59,348 bases of DNA from Paratrimastix pyriformis (GCA_027972325.1 JAPMOS010000186.1:1-59348), one strand, 5' to 3'; shown: positions 20,673 through 29,790, numbered from the stretch's first letter. Program-made: numbers and translations. Notes: generated by a model from the letters alone, not told the origin.

Positions 20673-21497
20673 GGGCCACACACACACCCGCTCCTTGATG
20701 GCCTCCACGTACTGCGGCATCGTGCCCTTCCACTGAAACCTACCGCCCACAATCAGGTCAGCCACACTCCTGATGCCCCTCTTCATAAGTGTCTGCCTGT
20801 GCCGCTTGGTGATTTTGCATGGCTCTGCCAGCTCCTCCAGTGTTGTCGGCATTCCCCATTCCGCTTCCTTTTTCAATACTTCCCCATCCCTCACGATGGC
20901 CAACCCCTTCTTGTGCAAGATCCTCAACATCCCCGACACCACCCCCGGCATCTTCTCCTTCGCGTGCAGTCTGACCCACTTCCCGGGGTTGTCCAGCAGC
21001 GGCTCACTCGTCGTCCACAACTTTTGCAGCAGGGCTATCTCTTCACGGAGCATCACGCCGCACCCTTGTTGGTCTGCCACCCTGCCCAGCAGTTGCGTAA
21101 GCACCATCATGTCGTGCACATCCACCGGGTCCTTGAGACCCATCCCACCCTCATCCTCCGGGAAGAAGAGCACCTCCTCCGGGTCACATTTCCCCAAGCA
21201 CCCACCAATCTCCCGAAATACTCGTGCATAGCGCTGTTGAAGAATCTCAAGGTCCTTCTGCGGCATGGGGCACGTCGACACGCACTCGTTGATCATCTGC
21301 ACCATCAACCTCGGGGGGACCTTCTTGTCCATCAGCCTGTGCAGCCTCCCACACATTTTCTGGATGACCTTCTCCGTATTGATCTTCATGTTCATCTCCT
21401 CGTCTATCCAAATTCCCAGGTATCGGATGGCCCCACCCTTCTGCTGGACCTTGATGACTCGACCCTCACCCAGGTCCAGGTCCGTCTTGCTCTTCAC
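20643..21497 (-). pseudogene. LINE-B reverse transcriptase, thumb region
   Basis: The minus strand encodes the end of the RT: KSKTDLDLGEGRVIKVQQ, IRYLGIWIDEEMNM, then the conserved REIGGCLGKCDPEEVLFFPE stretch and a KITKRHRQTLMKRGIRSVAD segment. The catalytic FADD region would lie to the right but is missing, because the sequence switches to integrase element copy A at about 21501. The frame is open over the remaining 285 codons, which ends within the 20540-20672 insertion. Confidence 0.85.
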
Positions 21498-21829
21498 CCC
21501 CTGTTTCCGGTTTTGTATGGACGGGGCGTCGACAAGAACCCAGAGTGCACAGGGCGTTCATGAACGGGGGGGGGGGTGAGCGAGAGCCGGTTTTGGGGAT
21601 CCTCTGGGAGAAAACTGGTAATGCACGCAGCCCCTCCCCCCCCCCCCCCCACCGTTGATGGCATCCGGCCCCCTCCAACGATTTCACCCCCCACCCCCCT
21701 CCTCGAGCATTCGTATAAGATCATTTTTGTTTTTGCAGAAAACCGGACCGGAAAACTGCGGGACGGGGGCGGTGGTGGGGATGGTGGGGTTGGGGTGTTT
21801 TATTCTGGGGCGCGTGACGCCGGCGATCA

Positions 21830-22160
21830 ACGACGGGGACCAGAGCGCCTCCCGCAGCAGGGAGCGGGACATCGAAGGTGGCATCGTAAGGCCGCAGTTG
21901 TTGCGCCCGTAGACCTTTGGAATGCCCGGCTTGACCCGATCCTCAAACTCGATGACGTAGGTGCCGTTACGCATGCGTTCCGCCACCCTCCCGGACCAGC
22001 AGAACCTGCCAATGCCGGGCCGGCGCCATTTGGCAGGCGGGGCGACCATGACGCGAGTCCCCTCCTCGATGGTCTCTTGGTCCTTGTTGCGGCGCCGCTC
22101 AATGTAGCCGTACTCGCGGTGCCGGTAGAACGCCACGGCCTCCTTGATTTGGCGCAGCTC
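21830..22160 (-). pseudogene. Integrase C-terminal part, copy A
   Basis: The minus strand encodes ELRQIKEAVAFYRHREYGYI, then TRVMVAPPAKWRRPGIGRF and GTYVIEFEDRV. This small beta-barrel-like tail is usual after retroviral-type integrase cores. SRE copy 1 separates it from the catalytic core at 23598-24378. A fossil gene interrupted by that insertion. Confidence 0.7.
22149..22160 (+). repeat. Target-site duplication, left side of SRE copy 1
   Basis: TTGGCGCAGCTC, matching TTGGCGCACCTC at 23586-23597 with one mismatch. It defines SRE copy 1 as 22161-23585. Confidence 0.8.
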
Positions 22161-22215
22161 CCGGGGTTCTAGCCGATCAGCACATTCAAATTGCGTGCTT
22201 GTTCTTCCCTCGTGC

Positions 22216-23334
22216 ATGCATATTGCCGAGGAGAATCACCTTAGTGACTTTCAAGCTCATTTTCTAAAAGAGCACGCACAATGTGGCAAGCGCGAAGTGT
22301 TTATTGAATTTTTCAATCGCGCTGAGGAAGATGATCTGGTCTTCCACGACCTTGACCACATTTCTACTTTCAAGAATTCGATGCTGGATGAATTTTGCAA
22401 ACTCTTTGGGCATTTGGGTTTCTCTTCTGGAGCGCTTCCTTCGAGTACCTTGTTGAAGGGCATCATTGAATCGCTGCAGAAGGGTTGTTCTCCAGCTGTG
22501 TCTCGGGATCGCATTGCCGTCTGGATCCAGAAACTATTGTCCTCGTTTATGTGGCAGTGCTATCTCAAGTATCGAGACGACGCTCCACCATCTCATTCTC
22601 GCCACTCTTCGGCATCCTCAACTGACGACTCGTCTGACCCTCCAACTTCGCCAGAACGTTTTCCTACGCGTACCCATCAACGTGGTGGGGGACCGGGACG
22701 TGTACATTCCCGGTCTCACTCATCATCTGATTCATCGGCGACGAGGCGCAACAAGACTCCCCGCTCCCGCGTCCGTTCACGCTCACCGAAGCACGCGGAT
22801 GCAAAGGGGGGTTCGCCTCGCCCCTCGCCCAAGAAGGCTGCGCGTACGGAGGCGACCTCCACACCTGCCCGGGAGGTGACGCCGCCCCCGCCTCCGCCCC
22901 CCCCTGCCGCCTCGGTGCCGGCCCCTGGTCCGGTCCAGACTGAGCAGGGGAAGCCGCTCCTGCAGTCCGCCTTGGGTCTCGCCCAGGCGGGATGGAAGGC
23001 GATCAAGGGGCCGTTTGCGCGGGCAGCCCCCGCTCCGACCAAGCCGGCTGCGGCCAAGTCGAGTGTTCTGGCGCCCCCTCCACCACCTCCTCCCACTTCT
23101 CGCCCTTCTGACCCTCCTTCACGTCCATCTGCTCCTCCTCTTCCCTCTGCCTCCCCAATCTCGTGTGCCGATCTTGGCGTCCGTGTGGTGCGTGCCGGGC
23201 GTCCTCCTTTTCCAACCCCGGATGGACCGGCGGTGAGAGACTTCTCGTGGTTGCGCGCGAGCACTGTCTATGTGTGCTACACCCACGCACGATGGTATGT
23301 CGGGAGTAAACCTCCCCCGTTCAGGCCTTTTTAA
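22216..23334 (+). CDS. SRE protein of unknown function (copy 1)
   Basis: A 372-residue protein, taking ATG at 22216; an in-frame ATG at 22144 lies outside the element and is rejected. Residues 1-115 are acidic and helical: MHIAEENHLSDFQAHFLKEH, then a DDLVFHDLDHIS segment, MLDEFCKLFGHLG and WIQKLLSSFMWQC. Residues 120-320 are disordered and rich in Ser, Arg, Pro and Ala (SRSHSSSDSS, RSRVRSRSPKH). The C-terminus is RDFSWLRASTVYVCYTHARW, then YVGSKPPP. The N- and C-terminal blocks recur in copies 2, 3 and 4. I see no zinc finger, RRM or enzymatic motif. An RNA-binding ORF1-like role is only a guess from the Arg/Ser tail and the element context. Confidence 0.8.
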   Translation: MHIAEENHLSDFQAHFLKEHAQCGKREVFIEFFNRAEEDDLVFHDLDHISTFKNSMLDEFCKLFGHLGFSSGALPSSTLLKGIIESLQKGCSPAVSRDRIAVWIQKLLSSFMWQCYLKYRDDAPPSHSRHSSASSTDDSSDPPTSPERFPTRTHQRGGGPGRVHSRSHSSSDSSATRRNKTPRSRVRSRSPKHADAKGGSPRPSPKKAARTEATSTPAREVTPPPPPPPPAASVPAPGPVQTEQGKPLLQSALGLAQAGWKAIKGPFARAAPAPTKPAAAKSSVLAPPPPPPPTSRPSDPPSRPSAPPLPSASPISCADLGVRVVRAGRPPFPTPDGPAVRDFSWLRASTVYVCYTHARWYVGSKPPPFRPF

Positions 23335-23485
23335 AATGTCTTTTCGTTCTTTTGTTTCATGGATGCGGGGGGTTCTGCGTGTTCTCTCTCTCCTGTCCGC
23401 TCCTTCCATTCCATGCGTCTGCTGCCGGTCTTCAGTGGACGAGTGCGTCGTCCATGTTGGTTGGTGGTTTATCGCATGTTACCCC

Positions 23486-23499
23486 CCCACTTCGGTGGG
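23486..23499 (+). promoter_or_regulatory. 3' UUCG hairpin of SRE copy 1
   Basis: CCCAC-TTCG-GTGGG, preceded by ATGTTACCCC. The stem sequence differs from the other copies but the loop and the upstream TTACCC are kept, which argues for selection on structure. Confidence 0.65.
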
Positions 23500-23585
23500 A
23501 TGCACCCCCCGTTATGAGCTGATCAATACAGGGGGTGTTGGGCGGGGGACCCCTTTTGGGGTTTCTCCAAGTATCCAACACACAC

Positions 23586-23597
23586 TTGGCGCACCTC
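23586..23597 (+). repeat. Target-site duplication, right side of SRE copy 1
   Basis: TTGGCGCACCTC, directly after the (AC)n tail. Pairs with 22149-22160. Confidence 0.8.
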
Positions 23598-24378
23598 CGC
23601 GGCCGTCAGGTTGGCGAACTTGTCCGGCAGCTGGGCCATGTCGCCCAGTTGTTCGTACTCGGGGAGGTAGAGCGCCATCATCACAACCGGGCGTTGCTGG
23701 AAGACCGAAGAAACCGTGGCCGTGTTGTACAGGTGCACGGCGGGCTGCAGGAAGGGCTGCCACGGCAGCTCGCGGTTGGTGGCCGGCACGATACGCATCT
23801 TCATCACCCGGTTCTTGATCTTCTTGACGGCGTTCTCGGCCTTCCCATGAGACTGGGGGTAGTACGGCCTCGACCGGTGGTGCTCCATGTGGACCCCGGG
23901 CAGCAGGTTCTTGTTCCTGAGCGGGCGGGTGAGGTGGTGGAATGATGACTGTGAAGAGCAAATCCGAAACGCACAGAACAGACGCGATCCACTCGGCCAC
24001 GCGCTGGTTGACGAACTCGGTCCCATTGTCGGTCACGATCCGGGTGGGGAGCAGATTGGGCTCGTCGCTGGTGAACACACGACTGAGAAGGTCGGTCACC
24101 TCCTGCCCGGTGGCCTTCGTCTCCCATGTCGCGGCGGCCCACATGTAGCTCGTGAAGTGGTCCACCAGGACGCAGAACGCGCGAGGCGGCTGGCAGCTCA
24201 TCTCGAAGCCGCCGCAGTCGAGCTCGACCACCTCGAGGGGCCGGTTGACCACCAAGGCGTGGTACTTGGGATGCTCGTACGTGGGCCGGACGCTCTGGCA
24301 CTGGCCACACGTCCCGATGATGTCCCGTGCAAGCTGATCCACGCCATGGATGTAGAAGAGGCCCTTCGAGTAGGCAAT
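23598..24378 (-). pseudogene. Integrase catalytic core, copy A
   Basis: The minus strand gives the end of a zinc-binding HHCC module (SKGLFYIHGVDQLARDI, then TCGQCQS), the core with VELDCGGFEMS (first Asp), VTDNGTEFVNQ (second Asp) and SHGKAENAVKKIKNR (Glu). This is the DDE catalytic triad of retroviral-type integrases. The N-terminal His residues present in copy B are missing here because repeat Rp cuts the element at about 24378. A fossil. Confidence 0.85.
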
Positions 24379-24533
24379 GGTGGGATAGCCGAGTAATCTC
24401 TTCCCCAAACAAACCCAAACCAAGAAAGAGTGAACACTTGCACAGCAAGCACGCAAAACGGCACTGACATCCAAAAATATTATCAAAAGAATTTGACATG
24501 TCATGTCAGTGCCGGCAGTCGACTCGTCCTTTA
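24379..24533 (-). repeat. Dispersed repeat Rp, copy 2
   Basis: Contains CCCCAAACAAACCCAAACC and the CGGCACTGACAT...ATGTCAGTGCCG core. It joins directly to the truncated integrase. The junction side (GGGATAGCCGAGTAATCTC) matches the left half of the mini-element at 26000. Confidence 0.75.
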
Positions 24534-25999
24534 AGCATAAGCCCATTCGGACGACGACACGCCAGCCACCGACGCAGAGTAAGGTGGGAAGGGAGTCAGT
24601 ACCGCGCAACGCAGTAAACAATCCAGCTGGGAGTCACAGCTCCCGAAGGTTTCAAAGAAAACGAAGAAGAGAGATTCATGATCAACCATGCGAACCCCAA
24701 ACATCTCCTCAAGCGGGTCGCGACCCGCCCCGGGGGGTGCACGTCTAGTCAGGGAAAGAGGAGGCTGGAGAAAACCCCGACGCACCGCTGTAACCGGTCA
24801 GCAAAAACAGGTGGGAGAGAAGCCACAAATAAAAGGAGGGGCGAAACCTTCAAAGGCCCCGAAGGTACCGAGTCTTCCCGTACTCGGCACCCTCCATAGG
24901 GAATCCTTCCCTCAACGGGTCGGACCCCCCGCAAATAAAACAACGAAGAAGATCGGACAAAACAGCGAGAGGACTCGTTCCGGCATGGCGCGGGCCAAAG
25001 GCACGCGTCGAGAAAAACGCAGAGCACGACGGAGCCGCGACAGGCACCTTGCCTCGCAGATCCCAGGAGGGTTCTCGCCCCGTGCTCGCGGCTCCTTCGT
25101 CACCAGTCGCCGACCGGCGCCGGTGAAGCGGTGGAGGCAACCTTGCCGTGCAGGCGTCGAGTTCTGTATAGAGAACCCAAGCCCCACCAAAAACGCAAAC
25201 CCCGAAGGGAGAGAGAGCACGAAAGGTGACGTATCGATCGCCACTTCAGGGTGCTCAACAAATATCCCTCCCGTGAGAGGGAGGTGTGTGGTGGGGTGAG
25301 CGGGGTGGTTCACGGGCACAACGGCCACGATGAAATATCACTCGTCAAAACAGAACAGACGACGATGAATGACAAACCCCGACCCCCCATTCTGGATGTG
25401 GAGGATGCATGGTGCCCACCACGGTAAAGCCACACAGCTGTGCCACAACAAAACGGGGTGAAAGACAACACCCCGCACCAGTCCCTCGAGCTGTTGCCCA
25501 TTCAGAACAGACAAGGAGGAAGACAACACCCCACACCGCCATGAAGGTGCATGATGGGTGTCCCAAGAGTACAACGAGCCGGATGACCCATAAGCTGTTT
25601 CAAGCAAAGTAGCTGGGGGTGAATGACCACACCTCACCCCACCATGAATGCCCAATCACATCAGACGAGGGTGAATGAGGGTGAATGAAGGGTGGTGTCT
25701 CAAGGGCAAGAGGCCCCGACGAGGCCCCAGACACTGTTGTCCAAGGGCACCAAACAAGGTTGAACAACAGCCACACTCGCCTCCCCACGAGGCAGCCCTC
25801 CTGACTTGTCAATCAGATTGTGTGGGTGAACAGGCAGCAGTACAGCCAAGGGAGCACGTACGAAGATTGCGCTGCGAAGACAAAATGCCCACCATCAATC
25901 ACGACCATGGGTACACGTTGAGTCGAAGCTTCGCGGGGAAAGCAGCAACAAACAAACCCAGTGCCACTCGTCAGGCAGGGAGGTGGGTGGGAGACTTGT
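24534..25999. other. Non-coding region with degenerate tandem repeats
   Basis: I find no supported gene. Bases 25340-25680 hold about two copies of a unit of roughly 155 bp (CAGAACAGAC near 25350 and 25504, ACACCCC...CACC motifs). An open basic frame at 24688-25299 (RERGGWRKPRRT, KGGAKPSKAPKVPS) resembles one at 35214 (RERGGWRN, EGAKPQEKTPGG), but length and context do not support a gene call. Confidence 0.5.
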
Positions 26000-26114
26000 C
26001 TTGGTTTGGGTTTGTTTGGGGAAGAGATTACTCGGCTATCCCACCATTCTCCTTCACGAGTTCGGAGAACGAGGGACAGCCTCGTGGGAGAGCCCCAAAC
26101 AAACCCAAACCAAG
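26000..26114. mobile_element. 115-bp MITE-like element with perfect 22-bp inverted ends
   Basis: Left end CTTGGTTTGGGTTTGTTT plus GGGG (26000-26021), and its exact reverse complement at 26093-26114. The interior (GAAGAGATTACTCGGC, TCACGAGTTCGGAGAACGAG) is found in halves next to the Rp repeats at 11133, 24379 and 32854. It is either a free-standing mini-element or the palindromic tip of the Rp family. Confidence 0.75.
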
Positions 26115-26400
26115 AAAGAGTGAACACCATACCAAAGGAATAGCTTTCCCCCTTCCGCACTCTACGTGACCCGGCTAACGGGATGCTCCGCCCAACACTC
26201 TTGGCCGATGAGCCGGCTCTACGGATACCCATCCTGATGGGAGTGCGCGTGCCGGAGGGCCAGAACGAGCATCAAACAGGTACACACTCCACAGTGTCCC
26301 CCCGCGTGTGTCCGGGGTCGCTCCCCAAAGGTGCCGAGTGCTGTCACTGCTTCAGACAGACAAGAAGGCATCAGTCGATGCGAGAGCAGGCATGAAACAT
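26115..26400. other. No recognised feature
   Basis: I see no ORF with family resemblance and no repeat match across this 285-bp gap. Confidence 0.4.
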
Positions 26401-27379
26401 CGAGCATCACACTGCCCCCAGCAAAGCCCCACTCTGATGGTGCTGGTGTGGTGATTCTGGCCTGAATGCGCTGGTGTGGGTGTGATGCTGCTGCTGGAGT
26501 GAGAATGAACACCAGGAGGCATATGGGCACACAGGCCCGCCCCCAGACGCCTCGCCACGCAGCTGTCCTGGTGTGCCAGGGCGCATTCAGGGGCATGATG
26601 AGCACACAGGCCCGCCCCGACAGAACACCACTCTGGTGGTGCTGGGTGATGGTGTTGGTGTTGCTGCTGCTGGTGTGAGAATGCACACCAGAGGGCATGT
26701 GGGCACACATAGGCCCGCCCTGAGACGCCTCAAGCAGTCAAGCAGCTGTCAGGACGCATTCAAGGGCATGATGAGCACACAGGCCCGCCCGAAAAGTCAC
26801 CACACTGGTGGTGCTGATGATACTGTTGGTGTGAGAGTGTACACCAGGGGACATGTGGGGCACACTCCGGCCCGCCCCCAGACGCATCAAACAGATGTCC
26901 TGGTGTGCCAGGACCCATTCAAGGCATGATGAGCACACAGGCCCGCCCTGAGCAACGCCACACTGATGGTGCGTGTGCTGGTGGTGGTGCTGTGATGATG
27001 CTGCCGGTGTGAGAGTGCATCCAAGGGGCATGTTGGGCGCACTCAGGCCCGCCCCCTGATGAACATACCGGGGCATGAACAGGTGCAAGCCCCTCAAGTG
27101 CATAGCACCAATTTTTCCCGGTGTTGGTGTACCCACGGGCACCGCATCCGAACATACCACGGATCGCCCTCCTGAAAAAACCAGCGGTGCATGCATGCCA
27201 TCGTCACGGTGTTGGTGAGTCAACGTACACACCGAGGCAGAGGGGCATCCGGAAATCCAACGGAGCGCCCTCATGAGAAAACCCGCGGTGCGGGCACGTA
27301 AACGAGCAGATACGCGCTGAAATCACACAAGGGTCCCAGTGTTGGGGTGATGGTCATGGGCAAGCGCAGGCCTACCCCA
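26400..27379. repeat. Satellite-like tandem array, about 170-bp unit
   Basis: Degenerate head-to-tail units. The marker GGCACACAGGCCCGCCC recurs near 26525, 26703, 26862 and 27040, with a second marker AGCACACAGGCCCGCCC at 26601, 26776 and 26932. Related pieces follow to 27379 (GGTGTTGGTG..., GAAAAAACC). SRE copy 2 interrupts the array, and similar units resume at 28836. The reading frames within it are not genes. Confidence 0.8.
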
Positions 27380-27389
27380 AAGAAAAAAC
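27380..27389 (+). repeat. Target-site duplication, left side of SRE copy 2
   Basis: AAGAAAAAAC, identical to 28826-28835. Confidence 0.8.
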
Positions 27390-27439
27390 TCCCCCCGGCA
27401 TTGGCGTCCTTTTGAATTCAAATCCGAGCGTCCCGTTGG

Positions 27440-28555
27440 ATGGAAATCTGCTCGGAAAATGACGATCTTGATGGAGACGTCAGCAACTTCGTCATGATGC
27501 ATGCCGAAATTAAACGCAATGATGATCCGTTTCTGCGCTTCCTGAACCGCGACATCTCTGAAAAGCATCTCCGCTATACGGATCTGGACAGCGATTTCAA
27601 GGTGCTTACGCAAAAGATGCTTCCTGAGCTTGCGAAATTGTTTGGGTACATCACTGTTCACAAGCAGCGGGTCGTCTCCAGAGCATTGCTGAAGACGATC
27701 GTTGAAATGCTCGGCAGCCTCGAGCGAGAAATGCTCGTTTCGTCTATGACTGACTTCTTTTATCAAGTGCTTGGCTCTGTCACGTGGCATGCTGGACAAT
27801 CGGACTTGGAGAGTATCTCATCGGAATCGTCCGAGGAGCTCCCAATGAGTATGCGTTTTGGTGGTCCCGCAGCCTCATCCAACCGCTCTTTGAAACCGTC
27901 TGATTCGTCACGTCACACAACCTCAATGAGTGGGTGTCGGCCGACATCATGTATCACCACCCCACCCCGTCAATTGGGTGGAGGTCCGCCACACCCTCGC
28001 AGCCCTCCTTCTCCGAAGTCGCTCTCGGGCTCCAAGAAAGGACGGGCTGCCAACCCCTTTGAGGTCACCACTGTGCACCCCCCTGCGGTCCCGGCCCCCT
28101 TCGGGAACCCGTTTGCACATCAACCGGCGGCGCCCACCGCCCCGTCCACCCCGGTTCCTGACCCAGTGGTCGCCAAGCCGCCTGCGAGCTCCCGCACCCC
28201 AGCCCCAGCCTCGGCGAAGGGGGGTGAGCCCGGAGGCAAGAAGTCGATCGCCCCTGCAGTGGGTGCCCCTGCCCCTGCTGTCCCTGTTGTTGTGCCCCCC
28301 TTGTCTGTGTCTGGCCCTGCCATGGCTGACACCAAGGCGCCTGATCCCGCTGCCGTGGCGCCGGCTGCTTCCGCTGCTGTTCGCAAGATTGGTGCCGCCG
28401 ACCTGGTCCCCAGCCGGGGGGATCATGATGTGGGGAAGGAGCCAGTGTGGGGACGGTGGATCAGGGGACCATCCAAGTTGAGCTACCGGTCATTCCGGTG
28501 CTGGTGGATGGGCAGTAGCCCCCCCTCAGGCTGGCGCGAGGAGTGCTTCTCGTAG
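27440..28555 (+). CDS. SRE protein of unknown function (copy 2)
   Basis: 371 residues, intact frame; ATG at 27440 matches the leader length of copies 1 and 3. Residues 1-115: MEICSENDDLDGDVSNFVMM, then NDDPFLRFLNRDIS, DLDSDFKVLTQKMLPELAKL followed by FGYI, and a helical DFFYQVLGSVTWH. The centre is Ser/Pro/Ala-rich and likely disordered. The C-terminus is WGRWIRGPSKLSYRSFRCWW, then MGSS. Against copy 1, the shared positions are mainly the F-x-x-F pair, DLD, ML-x-E-x-x-KLFG and the C-terminal W-[IL]-R...R-x-W-x-x-G. Function is unrecognised; its retention at full length in divergent copies suggests the protein matters for the element. Confidence 0.82.
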   Translation: MEICSENDDLDGDVSNFVMMHAEIKRNDDPFLRFLNRDISEKHLRYTDLDSDFKVLTQKMLPELAKLFGYITVHKQRVVSRALLKTIVEMLGSLEREMLVSSMTDFFYQVLGSVTWHAGQSDLESISSESSEELPMSMRFGGPAASSNRSLKPSDSSRHTTSMSGCRPTSCITTPPRQLGGGPPHPRSPPSPKSLSGSKKGRAANPFEVTTVHPPAVPAPFGNPFAHQPAAPTAPSTPVPDPVVAKPPASSRTPAPASAKGGEPGGKKSIAPAVGAPAPAVPVVVPPLSVSGPAMADTKAPDPAAVAPAASAAVRKIGAADLVPSRGDHDVGKEPVWGRWIRGPSKLSYRSFRCWWMGSSPPSGWREECFS

Positions 28556-28733
28556 TAACTTTCGTTTTCTTTTTTCTGTTCTTCGGTCCCCCCGCCCCCT
28601 CATTCTGTCATGTCCTCTTTGTTCCATTTTGTATGCGAGTTGATGTTTCCTTGCGAGTTTCCAGTCTCTCTCTTCCTCCCGATGCCCCCTGTGCACCTTC
28701 CCCTGGAGGGAGCGCTGGGGTGCATTTTACCCG

Positions 28734-28747
28734 CCGGCTTCGGCCGG
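28734..28747 (+). promoter_or_regulatory. 3' UUCG hairpin of SRE copy 2
   Basis: CCGGC-TTCG-GCCGG, preceded by TTTTACCCG. Same loop as all LINE and SRE 3' ends in the window. Confidence 0.65.
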
Positions 28748-28825
28748 ACCAACGGTTTTCATTCACTATTTCTCAGTTCGATTATGTCGTGCTGTTTAGG
28801 TGATTGAATAGTATAACACACACAC

Positions 28826-28835
28826 AAGAAAAAAC
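28826..28835 (+). repeat. Target-site duplication, right side of SRE copy 2
   Basis: AAGAAAAAAC immediately after the (AC)n tail. Confidence 0.8.
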
Positions 28836-29211
28836 ACCGAACACTGGTGTTGGTGTGCCAGATGTGTCACAGAGAGGGCCCGCCTGGAAAAAACACGACT
28901 TCAGGTGCGGGTGTGACAGCGCACACGGGATCGGAAGAGAACCCATTGAGGAACGACGTGCAACTATGAGGCTTGCTGGCGGTCAGTGAATTCTCTCCAA
29001 TCTCTAGACCTAGCAGTGCCGAAATCCCCAAAGTTGTTTCTGACCTGACCGCCAGCTTGTTGGGACCTCTCGATCCCCGAGCGTGGGACCCGTGGGTACA
29101 CAAGTATGCGCGCGTCCCTGACGTCTCACAGTTTGTTGTTGTTTCTGACCCTGTACGGTCTGTGTGAGGGTGTGGGCGCAGACAAACACAGGCCCGCCCA
29201 ACCAAATGCTC
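28836..29211. repeat. Continuation of the tandem array
   Basis: GGTGTTGGTGTGCC...GGGCCCGCCTGGAAAAAAC and, at 29180, ACACAGGCCCGCCC match units on the other side of SRE copy 2. No gene is visible. Confidence 0.6.
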
Positions 29212-29790
29212 TCAGTATAGTTCGCGTCCGTGTGTGAAGTGTGATCCCACTCCAGGCAGGACAGCACCGCAGAGCACCGAGTAGGGGAGCAGAAATACTA
29301 TGGAATAATGCCACCCGGCTGTGGGCAAGGCGGACAAGTGCACTGTTCTCAGCCTTGCCTGTGAATGGACAGAGTGACCCCAAGCAGGAGTGATCGTGAT
29401 GGGTCCAAGACAGGGATGCTCGCCCTCCCGGGACGGAGCCGCCCCATCATGGCCCTCGGAGGTGGGGATGGGATGAGCCGGAATGATGGGCAGGGACTGG
29501 AAGGTGTACGTGGGTGCTGAGGGCACGCACTCGGAGGAGGGAGAGTGCGCAGAGATCACGAGTGGTGTTTCACCCAAGAGGGCGGAGAGAGGATGCGACG
29601 ACAGACTTTCGCTCCCGTCAAGCTTGCCCGACGTCTCGTGCCCAGGCTGAGAGTTGAACGGGGTATTTGTAGAGCGCCCTCGGCCGCTGGCGCCTAGTCC
29701 CACCACCCTTCGCCGGGTGGAAGCTGCGGCTGCACCACCTTCATTTGGGGCCCCACTTGTAGAGCGCCGGACCCCTGGGGCGCTCCTCCC
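29212..29790 (-). mobile_element. DIRS-3-like 5' fragment
   Basis: The minus strand resembles the start of DIRS-3 (47520-47960). It shares the ACAAGTGGGGCCCC stretch, TNTPFNS-type coding, and a Pro/Ser-rich leader with HSPSSECVPSAPTYTFQS against LCLRAPRTHIHSP. Only this leader part remains. A broken fossil. Confidence 0.5.

Larger units (their letters stand above)
17799..21501 (-). mobile_element. LINE-B: APE/RNase H-type LINE, inserted in LINE-A
   Basis: About 3.7 kb on the minus strand. It holds the end of the RT, RNase H, CCHC and the C-terminal domain, then a 3' UTR with hairpin CGGGC-TTCG-GCCCG (17859-17846) and a GTATC-(AC)n tail (17815-17799). Its right-hand (5') side stops at about 21501 against integrase element copy A; LINE-A continues from this point into the catalytic RT core. 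Sequence between 18000 and 19560 is close to LINE-C, so the two are recent sisters. Confidence 0.9.
22161..23585 (+). mobile_element. SRE copy 1: complete short ORF-bearing retroelement
   Basis: A 1,425-bp insertion in the integrase gene, bounded by 12-bp target duplications (22149-22160 and 23586-23597). It has a 55-bp leader, one 372-codon ORF, a pyrimidine-rich 3' UTR, a hairpin CCCAC-TTCG-GTGGG (23486-23499), and the end GTATCC-(AC)n at 23574-23585. It contains no reverse transcriptase. Since the LINEs here share the hairpin loop and the GTAT-(AC)n end, I infer mobilisation in trans by a LINE. An identical copy sits in integrase element copy B (44640-46064), duplicated along with its host. 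Confidence 0.85.
21502..24378 (-). mobile_element. Retroviral-type integrase element, copy A
   Basis: About 2.9 kb on the minus strand, nearly identical to 43840-46735 in inverted orientation. It contains an integrase gene split by SRE copy 1 and a G/C-run-rich 3' region. The element end reads ...CCGGAAACA on the minus strand in both copies, a CA end as in LTR-type elements, although no paired LTR is visible. Its left end abuts LINE-B at 21501; its right end is cut by repeat Rp. It is a broken fossil, but the near identity to copy B shows the duplication is recent. Confidence 0.75.
27390..28825 (+). mobile_element. SRE copy 2: complete short ORF-bearing retroelement
   Basis: A 1,436-bp insertion in the 170-bp array, flanked by a perfect 10-bp duplication AAGAAAAAAC. 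It starts TCCCCCCGGCATT, has a 50-bp leader, one 371-codon ORF, a T-rich 3' UTR, the hairpin CCGGC-TTCG-GCCGG (28734-28747), and the end GTATAACACACACAC. Length and layout are almost the same as copy 1, although the protein has diverged strongly. This shows an old, repeatedly mobilised family rather than a single recent duplication. Confidence 0.88.

Noticed and set aside
21488-21760. Possible LTR at the end of integrase element copy A (TGTTTCC... start)
   Set aside because: The end is shared with copy B and has the TG/CA form, but no second LTR lies at the other side of either copy, so an LTR is not called.
24688-25299. Basic 203-codon frame with RERGGWRKPRRT, resembling one at 35214
   Set aside because: The resemblance is limited to about 40 residues, no family is recognisable and the surroundings are non-coding. 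Kept as a note, not as a gene.
26500-27060. Regularly spaced repeats that might suggest a CRISPR array
   Set aside because: Units are about 170 bp, degenerate and without constant short repeats or unique spacers, in eukaryotic DNA. It is a satellite-like array.
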